A stretch of DNA of 64,000 nucleotides, taken from assembly GCF_900105555.1 (NCBI RefSeq), contig NZ_FNTZ01000001.1, forward strand, positions 2,170,001-2,234,000, written 5' to 3'. The stretch is from Pseudomonas coleopterorum (GTDB lineage Bacteria > Pseudomonadota > Gammaproteobacteria > Pseudomonadales > Pseudomonadaceae). Position numbers and translations under genes: made by a program. This document shows positions 34,611-44,044 of the stretch, piece after piece. Below the pieces are notes generated by a model, which had not been told where the DNA came from, ran no database searches, and saw nothing but the letters and a program-made list of their open reading frames with translations. Each line of letters begins with the position of its first letter. The first letter of the stretch is position 1.

Positions 34611-36116
34611 TCAGCGAATTCGCGTGAGCTTGCGAATGTCCGTTGTTCCCTCGATCAGGGCGCCCGATATCGCGACAAACGACTGAAAGTGAGTCGACGC
34701 CATATGCTCGTCCAAAGCGGCTTGGTTCTGCCAGGCTTCATAGAAAACGAAAACACCTGGCCGCTCTGGTTCGACATGCAATGCATACTGCAGACACCCT
34801 GCTTCTGCTATCGACGCATCGACCAGTTCTGCCAGTGCGTCAAGCAACTCGGTTTCCTTGCCCGGTTTGGCCTGGACGGTGGCGATGAGGTGAACGGAGG
34901 TGTCGCGAGGGTTGACGGGTTTCATGACTGGGCTCTCGTGAAGGATGTAATGAATGGAGCTGAAGGTAGTTAAGCGCGCAGCGTGCGGCAGCGTGGTTGA
35001 AGCCGCACGGTCCTTCCCCATTCGGGCCGACCAGTTCTGCAACCAGAATGCATAGGGCGTGGGCAGTACCGCGTCGGGTTTCTCTATCCCCAGCTCCCGA
35101 GCAGCATGGAAGGGCCAATGTGGGTTGGCCAGTAGCGTACGAGCGAAGAACACCAGGTCCAGCTTGTGCTCACGGACGAAAGCGTCAGCCTCTTTCGGGT
35201 CCGTGATCATCCAGCTCGTCGCAACCAGCAGGCCTGTCTCCAGCCGCACGCGTTCAGCGTAGGGAACCATGAAGTTGGGGCCCCAAGGTACCGGATCATT
35301 GGCGCTGGTGAGCGCCAGCCCTACGTCGACCAGGTCCAACCCCGCTTCCTTGGCCCACTTCAGAAGCTGCAGGGATTCGGAGAACGACTGATGTGTGTCT
35401 TCGCCGAATTCGGTCACGCCCAGGCGCATGGTCAACGGCAGATGTTCCGGCCACACCTCCCGCACCGCCTTCAGGGTTTCGAGCAGAAATCGGGCACGGT
35501 TTTCCAGAGGACCGCCGTACTGATCCTCACGGACGTTCGATTGCGGTGACAGGAACGTTTGCCCGAGAAAGCCGTGTGCGAAGTGCAGTTCAAGCCACTC
35601 GAAACCGGCTTGTCGTGCACGAACGGCCGCGTCGACGAAGTCTTGTTGAGTCACCAGGATCTGTTCCTGAGTCAGTTCCGCCGGTACGTAATCCGAGCCA
35701 GGCACATAGGGCTGGGGGCTGGGGGCTACCGGTGTCCACGCTTGCGGATCGGAGCGTTCCAGCGGCGCGCCCCCTTCCCAGGGGGGTGTGCAGCCTGCCT
35801 TGCGGCCTGCATGCCCGATCTGAATCCCGGGAACGCTACCAGCCGCCTTGATCGACGCGGCGACGGCTGCGAAACCCGGTACGTGCTCGTTGCTCCACAA
35901 GCCCGCATCGCCCAGCGTGATTCGACCTTCGGGGGCTACGGCGGTGGCTTCGACGATCACCAGCCCCGCACCGCCACGTGCCAGCATGGTGTAGTGGGCT
36001 TGGTGCCATTGGTTGAGCAGTCCATCCCGTGCCTGGTACTGGCACATGGGCGAGGCGACGATACGGTTACGCAGCGTGACGCCTTTTACGGCGAGCGGAT
36101 CGAAAAGTGCGGCCAT
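34611..36116 (-). CDS. Old Yellow Enzyme-family oxidoreductase fused to an ABM monooxygenase domain
   Basis: A 501-residue fusion. Residues 1-360 form an FMN-dependent ene-reductase of the YqjM/XenA type: VASPMCQYQ (Cys25 tunes flavin), GHAGRKAGC, LHFAHGFLGQTFLSPQSN (active-site His pair region), FFARTLLANPHWP. After the normal OYE end (PYAFWLQNW) come about 37 residues of linker. Met398 onward is a complete antibiotic-biosynthesis-monooxygenase fold domain (VHLIATVQAKPGKETEL, PGVFVFYEAWQNQAALDEHM). The linker looks like translated intergenic DNA, and a TAA lies one base out of frame near 34972. Loss of a stop or a frameshift may have joined two genes. Internal start 34925 could still give a separate 104-residue protein. 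Confidence 0.82.
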   Translation of the reverse strand: MAALFDPLAVKGVTLRNRIVASPMCQYQARDGLLNQWHQAHYTMLARGGAGLVIVEATAVAPEGRITLGDAGLWSNEHVPGFAAVAASIKAAGSVPGIQIGHAGRKAGCTPPWEGGAPLERSDPQAWTPVAPSPQPYVPGSDYVPAELTQEQILVTQQDFVDAAVRARQAGFEWLELHFAHGFLGQTFLSPQSNVREDQYGGPLENRARFLLETLKAVREVWPEHLPLTMRLGVTEFGEDTHQSFSESLQLLKWAKEAGLDLVDVGLALTSANDPVPWGPNFMVPYAERVRLETGLLVATSWMITDPKEADAFVREHKLDLVFFARTLLANPHWPFHAARELGIEKPDAVLPTPYAFWLQNWSARMGKDRAASTTLPHAARLTTFSSIHYILHESPVMKPVNPRDTSVHLIATVQAKPGKETELLDALAELVDASIAEAGCLQYALHVEPERPGVFVFYEAWQNQAALDEHMASTHFQSFVAISGALIEGTTDIRKLTRIR

Positions 36117-36418
36117 GACAGGGGCTCCGATAAAGGGGTGGCCCACGTTAAAAGGAAACACGAAATCGGGCTTGCCCTATTCAGGGTCATGATTGCCTAA
36201 AACGATTTTTATTGGTTCTGCAGGGCTGGTGTGGCGCGTTCCTCATGGCGTCTCGGCAAACGTCGTCAGTATGGGCAATCATCAGCTTCGATCCGACAAC
36301 CCAACGCGTTGCTGCAAGAGGACACTGGCAATGGGGTCTGCACTGCAGGTCACCCTCCAAACCAAGTCCCGCGTCTTCAGGAATCACGAAGGCGGCGGCC
36401 TCAAAGGAGCAGGATCAC
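36117..36418. other. Divergent promoter region, OYE fusion / aldo-keto reductase
   Basis: 302 bases between two divergent genes. No coding frame looks genuine. A TGATTGCCTAAAACGATTT stretch near 36190 is AT-rich and may hold the promoters. I see no clear operator. Confidence 0.5.
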
Positions 36419-37471
36419 ATGAACTATCGAAAGTTGGGTCATTCCGGATTGTCCGTATCGAGCCTCATTCTGGGCACCATGGGGTTGGGTACTGAAACGA
36501 ATGAAAAAGAGGCGTTTGCCATACTCGATGCGTACCTCGAAGCCGGTGGCAACACCCTTGATACAGCCGACGTCTATGGCCAGGGTGCCTCCGAAGAGCT
36601 GATCGGTCGGTGGCGAAAGAGCCGGTCCGGCGAAATTGTCGACCGCACCGTCATTGCTACCAAGGTTCGCTTCGGCACCGGGCCGGACGTCAACGATGTA
36701 GGGCTGTCACGCCGCCACCTGCAGCGTTCACTCGACACCTCACTTGCCCGGCTCAGCGCACAAAGCATCGATCTGTACCAACTGCATGGTTGGGATCCGC
36801 TGACCCCCGTCGAGGAAACGCTGTCCTTCCTGGATGCGGCATTGCGTGCAGGCAAGATTCAGTACGTGGGCGTCTCCAACTTCACCGGCTGGCAAATGCA
36901 ACTTTTCATCTCTACCGCCAAAGCCATGGGCGTGCCTTTGCCTGTAACGATGCAGCAGCAGTACAGCCTCGCTTATCGCGAACTCGAATACGAAGTCATC
37001 CCGGCCGCCCTTCATAACAACGTCGGTTTGCTACCCTGGTCGCCACTGGCTGCGGGATTCCTGACCGGCAAATACATCCGCGATAGTGAATCCGGGCGCG
37101 GCGGCCGGCTGACTTCCGACAACCCCATGAATCAACACATCGCCAGGCAACTCCATATGAGCGATCGGAACTGGGCGACTCTCGACGTGGTGAAAGACAT
37201 TGCTCAACAACTCGGCGCTACGCCCAGTCAGGTGGCACTTAGTTGGCTGACTTCGCAACCTTCGGTCACCGCTCCCATCATCGGCGCCCGCACCATGGAG
37301 CAGTTGCAGGACAACCTCGGCGCAGTGGATGTCGTGCTCGATGAGTCAGCGCTGCAGCGCCTGACCGAAGTCAGCGCGCCAACGCCTGATGATTACCCCT
37401 ATGGGCGTTTCGGCGCACTGCAGCGCAAGCGCTATATCGACTCCAGCGAACAAGCGTTGCGCGAGCTGTAG
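36419..37471 (+). CDS. Aldo/keto reductase
   Basis: A 350-residue NADPH-dependent aldo/keto reductase of the YajO/Tas-like class. The catalytic tetrad is visible: Asp and Tyr in NTLDTADVYGQGASEE, Lys in VIATKVRFGTG, His in LYQLHGWDPLT. QQQYSLAYRELEYEVIP and the C-terminal PIIGARTMEQLQDNLGAVD bind NADPH. The ATG at 36419 has AAAGGAG upstream. It converges on an AraC-family gene of the type often paired with such reductases. Substrate unknown. Confidence 0.92.
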   Translation: MNYRKLGHSGLSVSSLILGTMGLGTETNEKEAFAILDAYLEAGGNTLDTADVYGQGASEELIGRWRKSRSGEIVDRTVIATKVRFGTGPDVNDVGLSRRHLQRSLDTSLARLSAQSIDLYQLHGWDPLTPVEETLSFLDAALRAGKIQYVGVSNFTGWQMQLFISTAKAMGVPLPVTMQQQYSLAYRELEYEVIPAALHNNVGLLPWSPLAAGFLTGKYIRDSESGRGGRLTSDNPMNQHIARQLHMSDRNWATLDVVKDIAQQLGATPSQVALSWLTSQPSVTAPIIGARTMEQLQDNLGAVDVVLDESALQRLTEVSAPTPDDYPYGRFGALQRKRYIDSSEQALREL

Positions 37472-37480
37472 AGTAGCAGG

Positions 37481-37527
37481 AGCCCTGGAAGTCCGCGCCG
37501 GCATGATCGGAGTGGACTTCCAGGGTT
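37481..37527. terminator. Bidirectional terminator between AKR and AraC genes
   Basis: Perfect 12-bp inverted repeat CCCTGGAAGTCC (37483-37494) and GGACTTCCAGGG (37514-37525) around a 19-base loop. It is extended by one G-T and one A-T pair and lies in the 55 bases between two convergent genes. Confidence 0.75.
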
Positions 37528-38498
37528 CATTGAACCCGCATGCGCTTAATATCGCGCTGCGGTGGATGGCCGAACAGGCGGCTGTATTCGCGACTGAATT
37601 GGGAAGAACTTTCATAGCCCACGAGACCGCCTGCGCTACTGGCATCGATGTTTTCGCTGTACATCAACTGGCGTGCGGCCTGCAGGCGCAGTTGTTTCTG
37701 ATACTGCAAGGGGCTCATTCCCGTGACGGTACGAAAGTGCTGTCGGAAAGTGGAAGGGCTCATATGGGCAATGGTCGCCAGATCATCCATGCGCAGCGCC
37801 TCGCTGTAATGAAGTTTGAGCCAGGCGACGGCTTTGGCGATGTTCTGGCTGGGCGACCCTGCGCTGACGACATGAAGCAAATGAGGCCCATGAGCGCCAT
37901 TCATCAGCCTGATAATGATCTCTTCCTTGATCAATGGCCCCAGTGATTCAAGCAGTTCGGGCTGATCGAACAGTGCAATCAGGCGTTCGAGCGCATCCAG
38001 CACCCCGCTGTCCAGGTCATTCACGGACAAGGGTTTGAAGGCTTCGTCCTTGAGCCTCTGCGACAACTGCAGCCGCTCGGCGATTTCGACGACCAGCGCA
38101 TTCTCGAAGGTCAGCATCATGCCCAGAAAGGGCTGTGCAACGCTCGCCTGGATGACATTGGAAATCACCGGCATATCGATGCTGGTGACCATCGATTGCC
38201 CCGGCCCATAGGTCATCAGCTCTTCGCCCACGATCACCTGTTTGCGCCCTTGCACGGTCAGGCCCAGGCCCAGACCGTAGATACAGTGCAGGGGCATGGT
38301 GAGTTTATGGCGGCGGTGCAGCGTGAGGCCAGGTACGGGCGTTTCGTGATCACCGTCGCTGCGTGCCCACCGGCTCAGGGCCTGGGCCAGCCTGCGGGTA
38401 TCGTTGGCCACGAGTGGCTCGGCATTGCCGGAGGAGCTGCTTTGCAGCTCGATAGAATCGGTGGGGTGTTCACGGTGAGCCACAAGCTCTTCCTCCAT
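37527..38498 (-). CDS. AraC-family regulator (PF06719-type N-terminus)
   Basis: A 323-residue AraC protein. The N-terminal effector domain carries the pattern IYGLGLGLTVQGRKQVIVGEE and YGPGQSMVTSIDMPV, typical of AraC_N regulators. The two helix-turn-helix units are in the last 100 residues (MDDLATIAHMSPSTFRQHF and ASSAGGLVGYESSSQFSREY). The ATG at 38498 is chosen because upstream in-frame residues are not family-like. These regulators are commonly next to aldo/keto reductase or SDR genes, as here, and probably control them. Confidence 0.9.
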   Translation of the reverse strand: MEEELVAHREHPTDSIELQSSSSGNAEPLVANDTRRLAQALSRWARSDGDHETPVPGLTLHRRHKLTMPLHCIYGLGLGLTVQGRKQVIVGEELMTYGPGQSMVTSIDMPVISNVIQASVAQPFLGMMLTFENALVVEIAERLQLSQRLKDEAFKPLSVNDLDSGVLDALERLIALFDQPELLESLGPLIKEEIIIRLMNGAHGPHLLHVVSAGSPSQNIAKAVAWLKLHYSEALRMDDLATIAHMSPSTFRQHFRTVTGMSPLQYQKQLRLQAARQLMYSENIDASSAGGLVGYESSSQFSREYSRLFGHPPQRDIKRMRVQ

Positions 38499-38855
38499 GC
38501 TTGGTCTGGAAAGAGGCTGAAGAAAGCGCCAGAACGCCCTGATTAACGCAGCGGGTTCAAGAGCATCTAAACGTATCAGGCCCACGCTGCACGACTGGGT
38601 TTCATCGACGCCAGTATTGCAGGGCAATCGAGGAGCAAATTGCCTGAACAAACGTCTTTATTGCCTATTCCGAGCATAGACCGCAATAGTAAAGCCCGAC
38701 CCAAAGAGGTGTCCGCTCAGACCCCAGGTCCCAAGGAATAGGCAAGAACCCGCGCAGATCAGGCAATTCTGCGAGGCGACTCGCCTGCATACTAAACCGG
38801 GTAATTACGCCCCATTCGCCAGGGAATTTTGCCAACACAGCGGACCGTAACCCCC
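38499..38855. other. Divergent promoter region, AraC / XdhC
   Basis: 357 bases between divergent genes with no convincing coding sequence on either strand and no strong palindrome that I can see. Confidence 0.45.
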
Positions 38856-39824
38856 ATGAACAGTCTCGACCTCCAAGTCGTCCAGCAAGCACAGCAATGG
38901 CTTGAGCAGGGACAATCCGTGTGCCTGTGTACCGTTCTGTCGACCTATGGCTCCGCGCCGCGCGGGCCGGGTGCGATGCTGGTTGCCTTGGCAGATGGGC
39001 GTTTCTGCGGATCGCTGTCGGGCGGGTGCGTAGAAGATGATTTCCTGGAACGTCTCGGCCGTAACGAATTCGGGCCTGAAAACCAGGTCGTGCGCTACGG
39101 GGAGGGGGGCTTGGCGCCATCTTTGAAGCTACCTTGCGGTGGCGTCCTGGACGTCCTGGTTGAGCAGTTCGTCCCCGGCTGCGAGGCGCTCGAACATTTT
39201 TCCCTGATGTTGCAGGCGCTCCAAGGTCAGCAGCGGATCATCCGCGCGGTTTCTCTGGACACCCTTAACCGGACGCTCGACATCTGCTTTGCACAGGGTT
39301 CAACGGTCGAAGTGTCCAAGCGGCAAATCACGATTCGCATCGGCGCGGCGCGGCGGCTATTGATCGCGGGGCTCTCGCCCGTCGCAGAGTTCTGCGCAAG
39401 CTTTGCCGTGTCTCTGGGTTATGAAGTGATCGTCTGTGACCCTCGTACCGAGCTGCTTGCTGGCTTTGCCCTTGAAGGGGTCAAGGTTATCGAGCAACTT
39501 CCGGCGACTTTCATCGCCAATGGTGGCTGCCACGCCAGTACCGCCGTCGTCGCGCTGACCCACGATCCCCGCCTGGACGACCTGACTCTACTTGAGGCGG
39601 TGAGAACGCCGGCGTTCTACATCGGCGCCATGGGCTCGCAGCGCACCAGCGAGAAACGCCTGGAACGCGTGCGCCGCATCGGCGGCCTGGATGATGAGGC
39701 GATCGAGCGGATCAGCGCGCCGGTGGGCTTGCGGCTGGGCAGCAAAACCCCGGCGGAGATTGCCTTGGCCGTCATGGCTGACATTATTCGGGTGGGTAAT
39801 AGGGTGGGTCGAGGCGCGCTGTGA
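38856..39824 (+). CDS. XdhC family protein (molybdoenzyme maturation)
   Basis: A 322-residue XdhC/CoxI-type chaperone that inserts sulfurated molybdenum cofactor into xanthine dehydrogenase-like enzymes. The N-terminal domain has CTVLSTYGSAPRGPGAMLV and GSLSGGCVEDDFLERL. The C-terminal Rossmann domain has LLIAGLSPVAEFCASFAVSLGYEVIVCDPR and IGAMGSQRTSEKRLERV, ending in PVGLRLGSKTPAEIALAVMADI. No molybdoenzyme gene lies in the window, so its client is elsewhere. The ATG at 38856 is preferred over an upstream one in frame. It stands alone as a transcription unit. Confidence 0.9.
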   Translation: MNSLDLQVVQQAQQWLEQGQSVCLCTVLSTYGSAPRGPGAMLVALADGRFCGSLSGGCVEDDFLERLGRNEFGPENQVVRYGEGGLAPSLKLPCGGVLDVLVEQFVPGCEALEHFSLMLQALQGQQRIIRAVSLDTLNRTLDICFAQGSTVEVSKRQITIRIGAARRLLIAGLSPVAEFCASFAVSLGYEVIVCDPRTELLAGFALEGVKVIEQLPATFIANGGCHASTAVVALTHDPRLDDLTLLEAVRTPAFYIGAMGSQRTSEKRLERVRRIGGLDDEAIERISAPVGLRLGSKTPAEIALAVMADIIRVGNRVGRGAL

Positions 39825-39974
39825 GTGTGGAGTGCGGCGCGTGGTCACGGAGTGAACGCGCCTGGGGCCCCAGCGCCAGCTCAAGTCGCGCCAGGGAATA
39901 TTTTCCTGGGCTATCCTGTTTGTAGAAGCATGGATATCAGTGGTCAGGATTTGACGATTGGGATGGGGCTGCAA

Positions 39975-41144
39975 CTAATATTCCGGCGATGGCTGCAATT
40001 GGCCAAATTCTGCGGTTTGTTGAATGCTCGGCTTGCGTACTTTGATGAACGGTTTCTCTACCCCATTGAATGTGACGTAGGACACCAGCGCTACGGCGAG
40101 CAATATCGCAGGCAAGCAGACGACGAAGTCCGTCAGCTGGGTGTTTTCGAACGAAAACAGATGCAGTGTTGAAAACGCGATGTACAGCACTGCGCCATGG
40201 GTCAGGTACAGGCTGTAGCTCACTTCGCCCAGGGATTTCAAGCCCCGGCTGGCCAGTAGGCCGAACACATCGTTGCCTAGCGCCAGGATCAGGAAAGGCG
40301 CGGCCAACGTGGCGATTTGAAGTACCGAATAGGCTTCCAGCGTCATCGCATAGGCCAACAACAAGAGAGCGGCGACTGAGACCAACGGGTGAGCCAGGTA
40401 GGCGATGCCCTGGGGGAAATGACGCTTGATGAGTACTGGGATAAAACCAGCCACGAAAAGCAGCAACAAGGCAGGTTTGACGACGCCAAACATCATGCCG
40501 ACAGCGATCACGACGCATACCAACAGCGAGGCCAACGAATACTGGCCGTACCAGACCTTGTTCACCAGCGCGGCGATAATCGGTAGCGTCAGATAGAACA
40601 GCCACTCGTAGCGCAATGTCCAGTGGACCCCTGCGGTCATGATGTTGCTATGAATGAAACCATTGAACGAACCGCCAGAAAACACCAGCCACTTGAACAC
40701 TTCCTTACCCAGTTCTTTCAGCGTAATGAAGGCAAAACCCGTTTCGAACAGGCTCAATAGAACCACGAATATCAGCACGAACACGTAAAGCGGCATGATC
40801 CGCAGCACTCGCGATATGAAGATGTCCAGAAAGTCTGGATGGCGCTGATATATTTTTCCGAAAAACAGAAAACCGGTAATCATGAAGAACAGCGATACCG
40901 GCACAGCCCCGAGATTGTTGAGCACGGCACTCTCAGGAGGAATCCAGCTACCCGTTGTTTTCCAGAAGTAAGTGACTACGAAGTGATGGCAGATAACCGC
41001 CGTCGCCAGGATGCCACGCAAGGCATCAAGCGGCGAAGAACGGGCCGCAGTTACCGCAGTGAGTACCGGCAAGCGAGAGAACAGCAGGCTTAGAATAAAT
41101 AGAGAAGCGCAGTAGACAAGCAAGATGACCGTAGTGGCATCCAT
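39975..41144 (-). CDS. Acyltransferase 3 (OafA-like) membrane protein
   Basis: A 389-residue inner-membrane protein with about ten helices. It has the family motif SSPLDALRGILATAVICHHFVV (conserved R and catalytic His) and ISRVLRIMPLYVFV. HWTLRYEWLFYLTLPII is the conserved mid-motif. Likely O-acylates a surface sugar or similar. Base composition is AT-richer than its neighbours, hinting at later acquisition. It is monocistronic and followed upstream by a 526-bp intergenic stretch. The acceptor is unknown. Confidence 0.9.
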   Translation of the reverse strand: MDATTVILLVYCASLFILSLLFSRLPVLTAVTAARSSPLDALRGILATAVICHHFVVTYFWKTTGSWIPPESAVLNNLGAVPVSLFFMITGFLFFGKIYQRHPDFLDIFISRVLRIMPLYVFVLIFVVLLSLFETGFAFITLKELGKEVFKWLVFSGGSFNGFIHSNIMTAGVHWTLRYEWLFYLTLPIIAALVNKVWYGQYSLASLLVCVVIAVGMMFGVVKPALLLLFVAGFIPVLIKRHFPQGIAYLAHPLVSVAALLLLAYAMTLEAYSVLQIATLAAPFLILALGNDVFGLLASRGLKSLGEVSYSLYLTHGAVLYIAFSTLHLFSFENTQLTDFVVCLPAILLAVALVSYVTFNGVEKPFIKVRKPSIQQTAEFGQLQPSPEY

Positions 41145-41670
41145 TCGATAATCCTTTCGTCGATGATCGTAGCATCCATGCGTCAGCAGCTGAACTCAAA
41201 GCAGGAGAGTGGGGGGCATGCAGCCGGATAATTGAGAATGCAGGTGTAGTGCAATACAGACAGACTTGTAACGGATGCAGGTCCATACGTCAACATAATG
41301 GCGATTACTGGTAGATATCTTTACAACTCAATCGATTGGACGTATTTCTGACGCGTGTGAATGCGGCTGCTCTAACCTGCGGATATAGACGAATAGGCAA
41401 CGCCGTCGAAGTGAGGCAATCTTCGAATGCATCAGGCGCGAAGCGGATGAAACTTGAAACAGCGCTTAATGCGCAAAACGCATCTTTGGTAATAGGATTA
41501 TGCGCATTGGGTATTTCACCTCTCGCCCGTGCGTCTCTATCTTGTCGCGGCGTCCATAGGAATTATCCTCTCGAAGCACTGGCGGCCTCGCTGCTGACCA
41601 CACCCTAAATTCCCCGAGACCGTACCCGCGGATCGATCCTCACCGTCCTGAATGGGCTTTGGAGACAACC
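41145..41670. other. 526-bp intergenic region before the sulfonate-type binding protein
   Basis: AT-richer than flanks and probably holding divergent promoters. A 19-codon frame at 41500-41559 (ATG behind AATAGGAT) could be a leader peptide, with one Cys at its centre. A short dyad ATGCG-N5-CGCAT lies at 41469-41483. Neither is convincing alone. No larger gene is seen. Confidence 0.4.
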
Positions 41671-42627
41671 GTGCGTTACCTGAAGAAACTGGCGATCGGA
41701 GTGGCCACGTCCTTGCTCTGCCTCTCGGCGAGCGCGCAGACGCTGGTAGTGGGGGACCAGAGCTATAACGCACAAGCTGTCATGGAAGCGGCAGGCGTGT
41801 TGAATGACCTGCCTTACACCCTTGAGTGGAAACAATTCACTGCAGGGTCGCCCGTTGCAGAGGCCCTGAACGTCGGCAGTCTGGATATCGGCTTGCTCGG
41901 TGACGCGCCTGCTCTGTTTCTGGGCGCCCTGGGTGCGCCGATCAAGGTGATTGCGGTAGGTCGGCAGAGCCTTGATGGCGTTGCCATCCTGGTAAGCAAG
42001 GACTCACCGATACGCAGTATCGAAGATCTCAAAGGCAAGCGCGCCGCGATCTGGAAAGGCTCCTGGAGCCAGCAGTTGTTATTCACTGCGCTGGATAAAG
42101 CGGGCGTTCCGAGAGACTCGCTTGACCTTCGCTATCTGAGCGCCCTGGACGCCTCTCATGCCTTGGAAGGTCGTTCAGTGGACGTGATCGCCACCTGGGA
42201 ACCTTACGTCACCCAGCAGGAAAGGCAGGGCGCGCGCATCCTGGCGACGGCAGACGGGCTGATTCCTGCGCAAAGTTTCATTGCCGCCAACGCCAAGGCC
42301 ATTGATCCCAAGCGTGCGCTGATCAGCGATTTCCTGCAGCGATTGAAGAAAGCTCGCGACTGGACACTGCAAAATCCCGCCAACACGGACGCCTATGCCG
42401 ACGCCTGGTCAAAGCGCACCCGCGCGGACGCCGACATCTCACGAGCCTGGTTTGCCCGTGCGCGAACCACCGTCGAGCCGCTGAGCCCACAAGCCCCCAT
42501 CCAGGCCCAGAAGACCGTGGACTTCTTCGCCAGCCTGGGCCTGGTCAAGGCCTACCCGGCGGCGAGTCTGTTCGACGACTCCTTCGCAGCGTCGCTCCAG
42601 CCCGCTGTGGCAAAAGCTCAGCCCTGA
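41671..42627 (+). CDS. Aliphatic sulfonate-type ABC substrate-binding protein (SsuA-like)
   Basis: A 318-residue periplasmic protein with a Sec signal peptide (VRYLKKLAIGVATSLLCLSASAQT, here in pieces: KKLAIGVATSLLCLSASA). The NMT1/SsuA-like domain has FTAGSPVAEALNVGSLDIGLLGDAPALF, IEDLKGKRAAIWKGSW and SVDVIATWEPYVTQQE. The GTG at 41671 has TTTGGAG just upstream. It is followed by a flavin monooxygenase but no permease or ATPase genes. It must therefore share a membrane complex encoded elsewhere. Likely binds a sulfonate or other organosulfur compound. Confidence 0.86.
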   Translation: MRYLKKLAIGVATSLLCLSASAQTLVVGDQSYNAQAVMEAAGVLNDLPYTLEWKQFTAGSPVAEALNVGSLDIGLLGDAPALFLGALGAPIKVIAVGRQSLDGVAILVSKDSPIRSIEDLKGKRAAIWKGSWSQQLLFTALDKAGVPRDSLDLRYLSALDASHALEGRSVDVIATWEPYVTQQERQGARILATADGLIPAQSFIAANAKAIDPKRALISDFLQRLKKARDWTLQNPANTDAYADAWSKRTRADADISRAWFARARTTVEPLSPQAPIQAQKTVDFFASLGLVKAYPAASLFDDSFAASLQPAVAKAQP

Positions 42628-42679
42628 ATCGGCTGGCAGCACTCAAGGCTTTTACCTACTTGCAAGGAACACGATCAAT

Positions 42680-44023
42680 ATGACGTCACGAAAGCTCAAA
42701 CTCGGTGCTCTGACAATGGGCTGCGGCGGCCCGGGTCGGCACAACCTCTGGCTCGACCCTGAGTTGCCGGCTGACGCCAGTGTGAACGTCGATTGGTACA
42801 TCGACATCGCGCAACAGGCAGAGGCCGCGCTGTTTGACCTGATGTTCATCGTCGACAGCCAGTTCATCACGCCAGGCTCTCCCTCACACTATCTCAATCG
42901 GCTGGAACCCCTGACGCTGCTATCCGCGCTCGCGGTCACCACCCGACATCTGGGGTTGGTGGGCACGCTCACCACTTCCTACAACTCGCCTTACAACGTC
43001 GCGCGTCGACTCGCGTCGCTCGATCTGATCAGCAAAGGGCGGGCGGGGTGGAACGTGGTCACCAGTGGCGACGCAGGCACCGCAGGAAATTACAGCCGGG
43101 ACGAACATTTTGACTACGACACCCGGTACAGCCGGGCTGCAGAACATGTGCAGGTCGTCCAGGGCCTGTGGAATTCCTACGAGGAAGATGCCTTCGTACG
43201 GGATCGGGAGACTGGGCAGTTTCTCGACGCAAGCAAACTGCATGCGCTCAACCATACGGGTGAACATTTTTCCGTGGTCGGCCCGTTGAACATCCAGCGC
43301 TCCCCGCAGGGGCAGCCCGTCATATTCCAGGCGGGTGATTCCGAACAGGGCCGTGACCTCGGTGCCGCCACCGCCGATGTCGTGTTCACCCACGCAGCCA
43401 GCATCGAGCAGGGCCAGGCGTTCTACCGCGATATCAAGGGGAGGGCAGAGCGCCTGGGGCGAGATCCCGAGCAGCTGTTGGTCATGCCGGGCGCTGAAAT
43501 CCATGTCGGCGACACCGACGACCACGCGCGTGAAATCGAGCGGCACTACCATGAGGTCGACCACAGCTTCGAGCTTGCACTCAAGGAGTTCGGTCGCAAC
43601 TTCGGTTGGCACGACTTCAGCCAATACCATCTTGACGCGCCTTTCCCACAGCAAAGCCTCGAAGCCGCGCGCAGCAGCTTTTTCACGGCCGCCAAGCGAA
43701 TCGCCGATCAAGCCCGGGAAAAAGGATTCACGCTGCGCCAGGCCGTGGAATTCGGCCGGCAGTTGCGGCCGGGTGCATTCGTGGGATCAGCGGAAACGGT
43801 CGCTCGAAAGATGGCGGACTGGTTCGAGGCGCGGGCGGTGGATGGGTTCAATATCTACATTGGGCACCCGTCGCAGTTCAAGCGATTCACTCAGGAGGTT
43901 GTTCCGTTGCTGCAAGAGCGCGGGGTGTACCGCACGGCTTACGAGGGGACGACGTTGCGGGAGAGTTTGGGGTTGGGGATTCCGGGGTTTGTGCGTGCCC
44001 GTTCGGCTAAGTCATCTGCCTGA
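42680..44023 (+). CDS. FMN-dependent monooxygenase, NtaA/SnaA/DszA (LLM class) family
   Basis: A 447-residue bacterial-luciferase-like monooxygenase using FMNH2 and O2. The family start is RKLKLGALTMGCGGPGRHNLW, with the GWNVVTSGD motif (LISKGRAGWNVVTSGDAGTA, shortened) and NYSRDEHFDYDTRYSRAAE. QPVIFQAGDSEQGRDLGAATADVVF and FVGSAETVARKMADWFEARAVDGFN are typical of DszA/NtaA. It probably cleaves the organosulfur or related compound brought in by the adjacent binding protein. It needs a flavin reductase encoded elsewhere. Confidence 0.9.
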   Translation: MTSRKLKLGALTMGCGGPGRHNLWLDPELPADASVNVDWYIDIAQQAEAALFDLMFIVDSQFITPGSPSHYLNRLEPLTLLSALAVTTRHLGLVGTLTTSYNSPYNVARRLASLDLISKGRAGWNVVTSGDAGTAGNYSRDEHFDYDTRYSRAAEHVQVVQGLWNSYEEDAFVRDRETGQFLDASKLHALNHTGEHFSVVGPLNIQRSPQGQPVIFQAGDSEQGRDLGAATADVVFTHAASIEQGQAFYRDIKGRAERLGRDPEQLLVMPGAEIHVGDTDDHAREIERHYHEVDHSFELALKEFGRNFGWHDFSQYHLDAPFPQQSLEAARSSFFTAAKRIADQAREKGFTLRQAVEFGRQLRPGAFVGSAETVARKMADWFEARAVDGFNIYIGHPSQFKRFTQEVVPLLQERGVYRTAYEGTTLRESLGLGIPGFVRARSAKSSA

Positions 44024-44044
44024 GTATCCGTCTTTCTCGGCAGA

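Noticed and set aside
41500..41559. A 19-residue possible leader peptide upstream of the sulfonate-type binding protein
   Set aside because: Only one Cys and no attenuator-like hairpins downstream; kept as a note in the intergenic entry.
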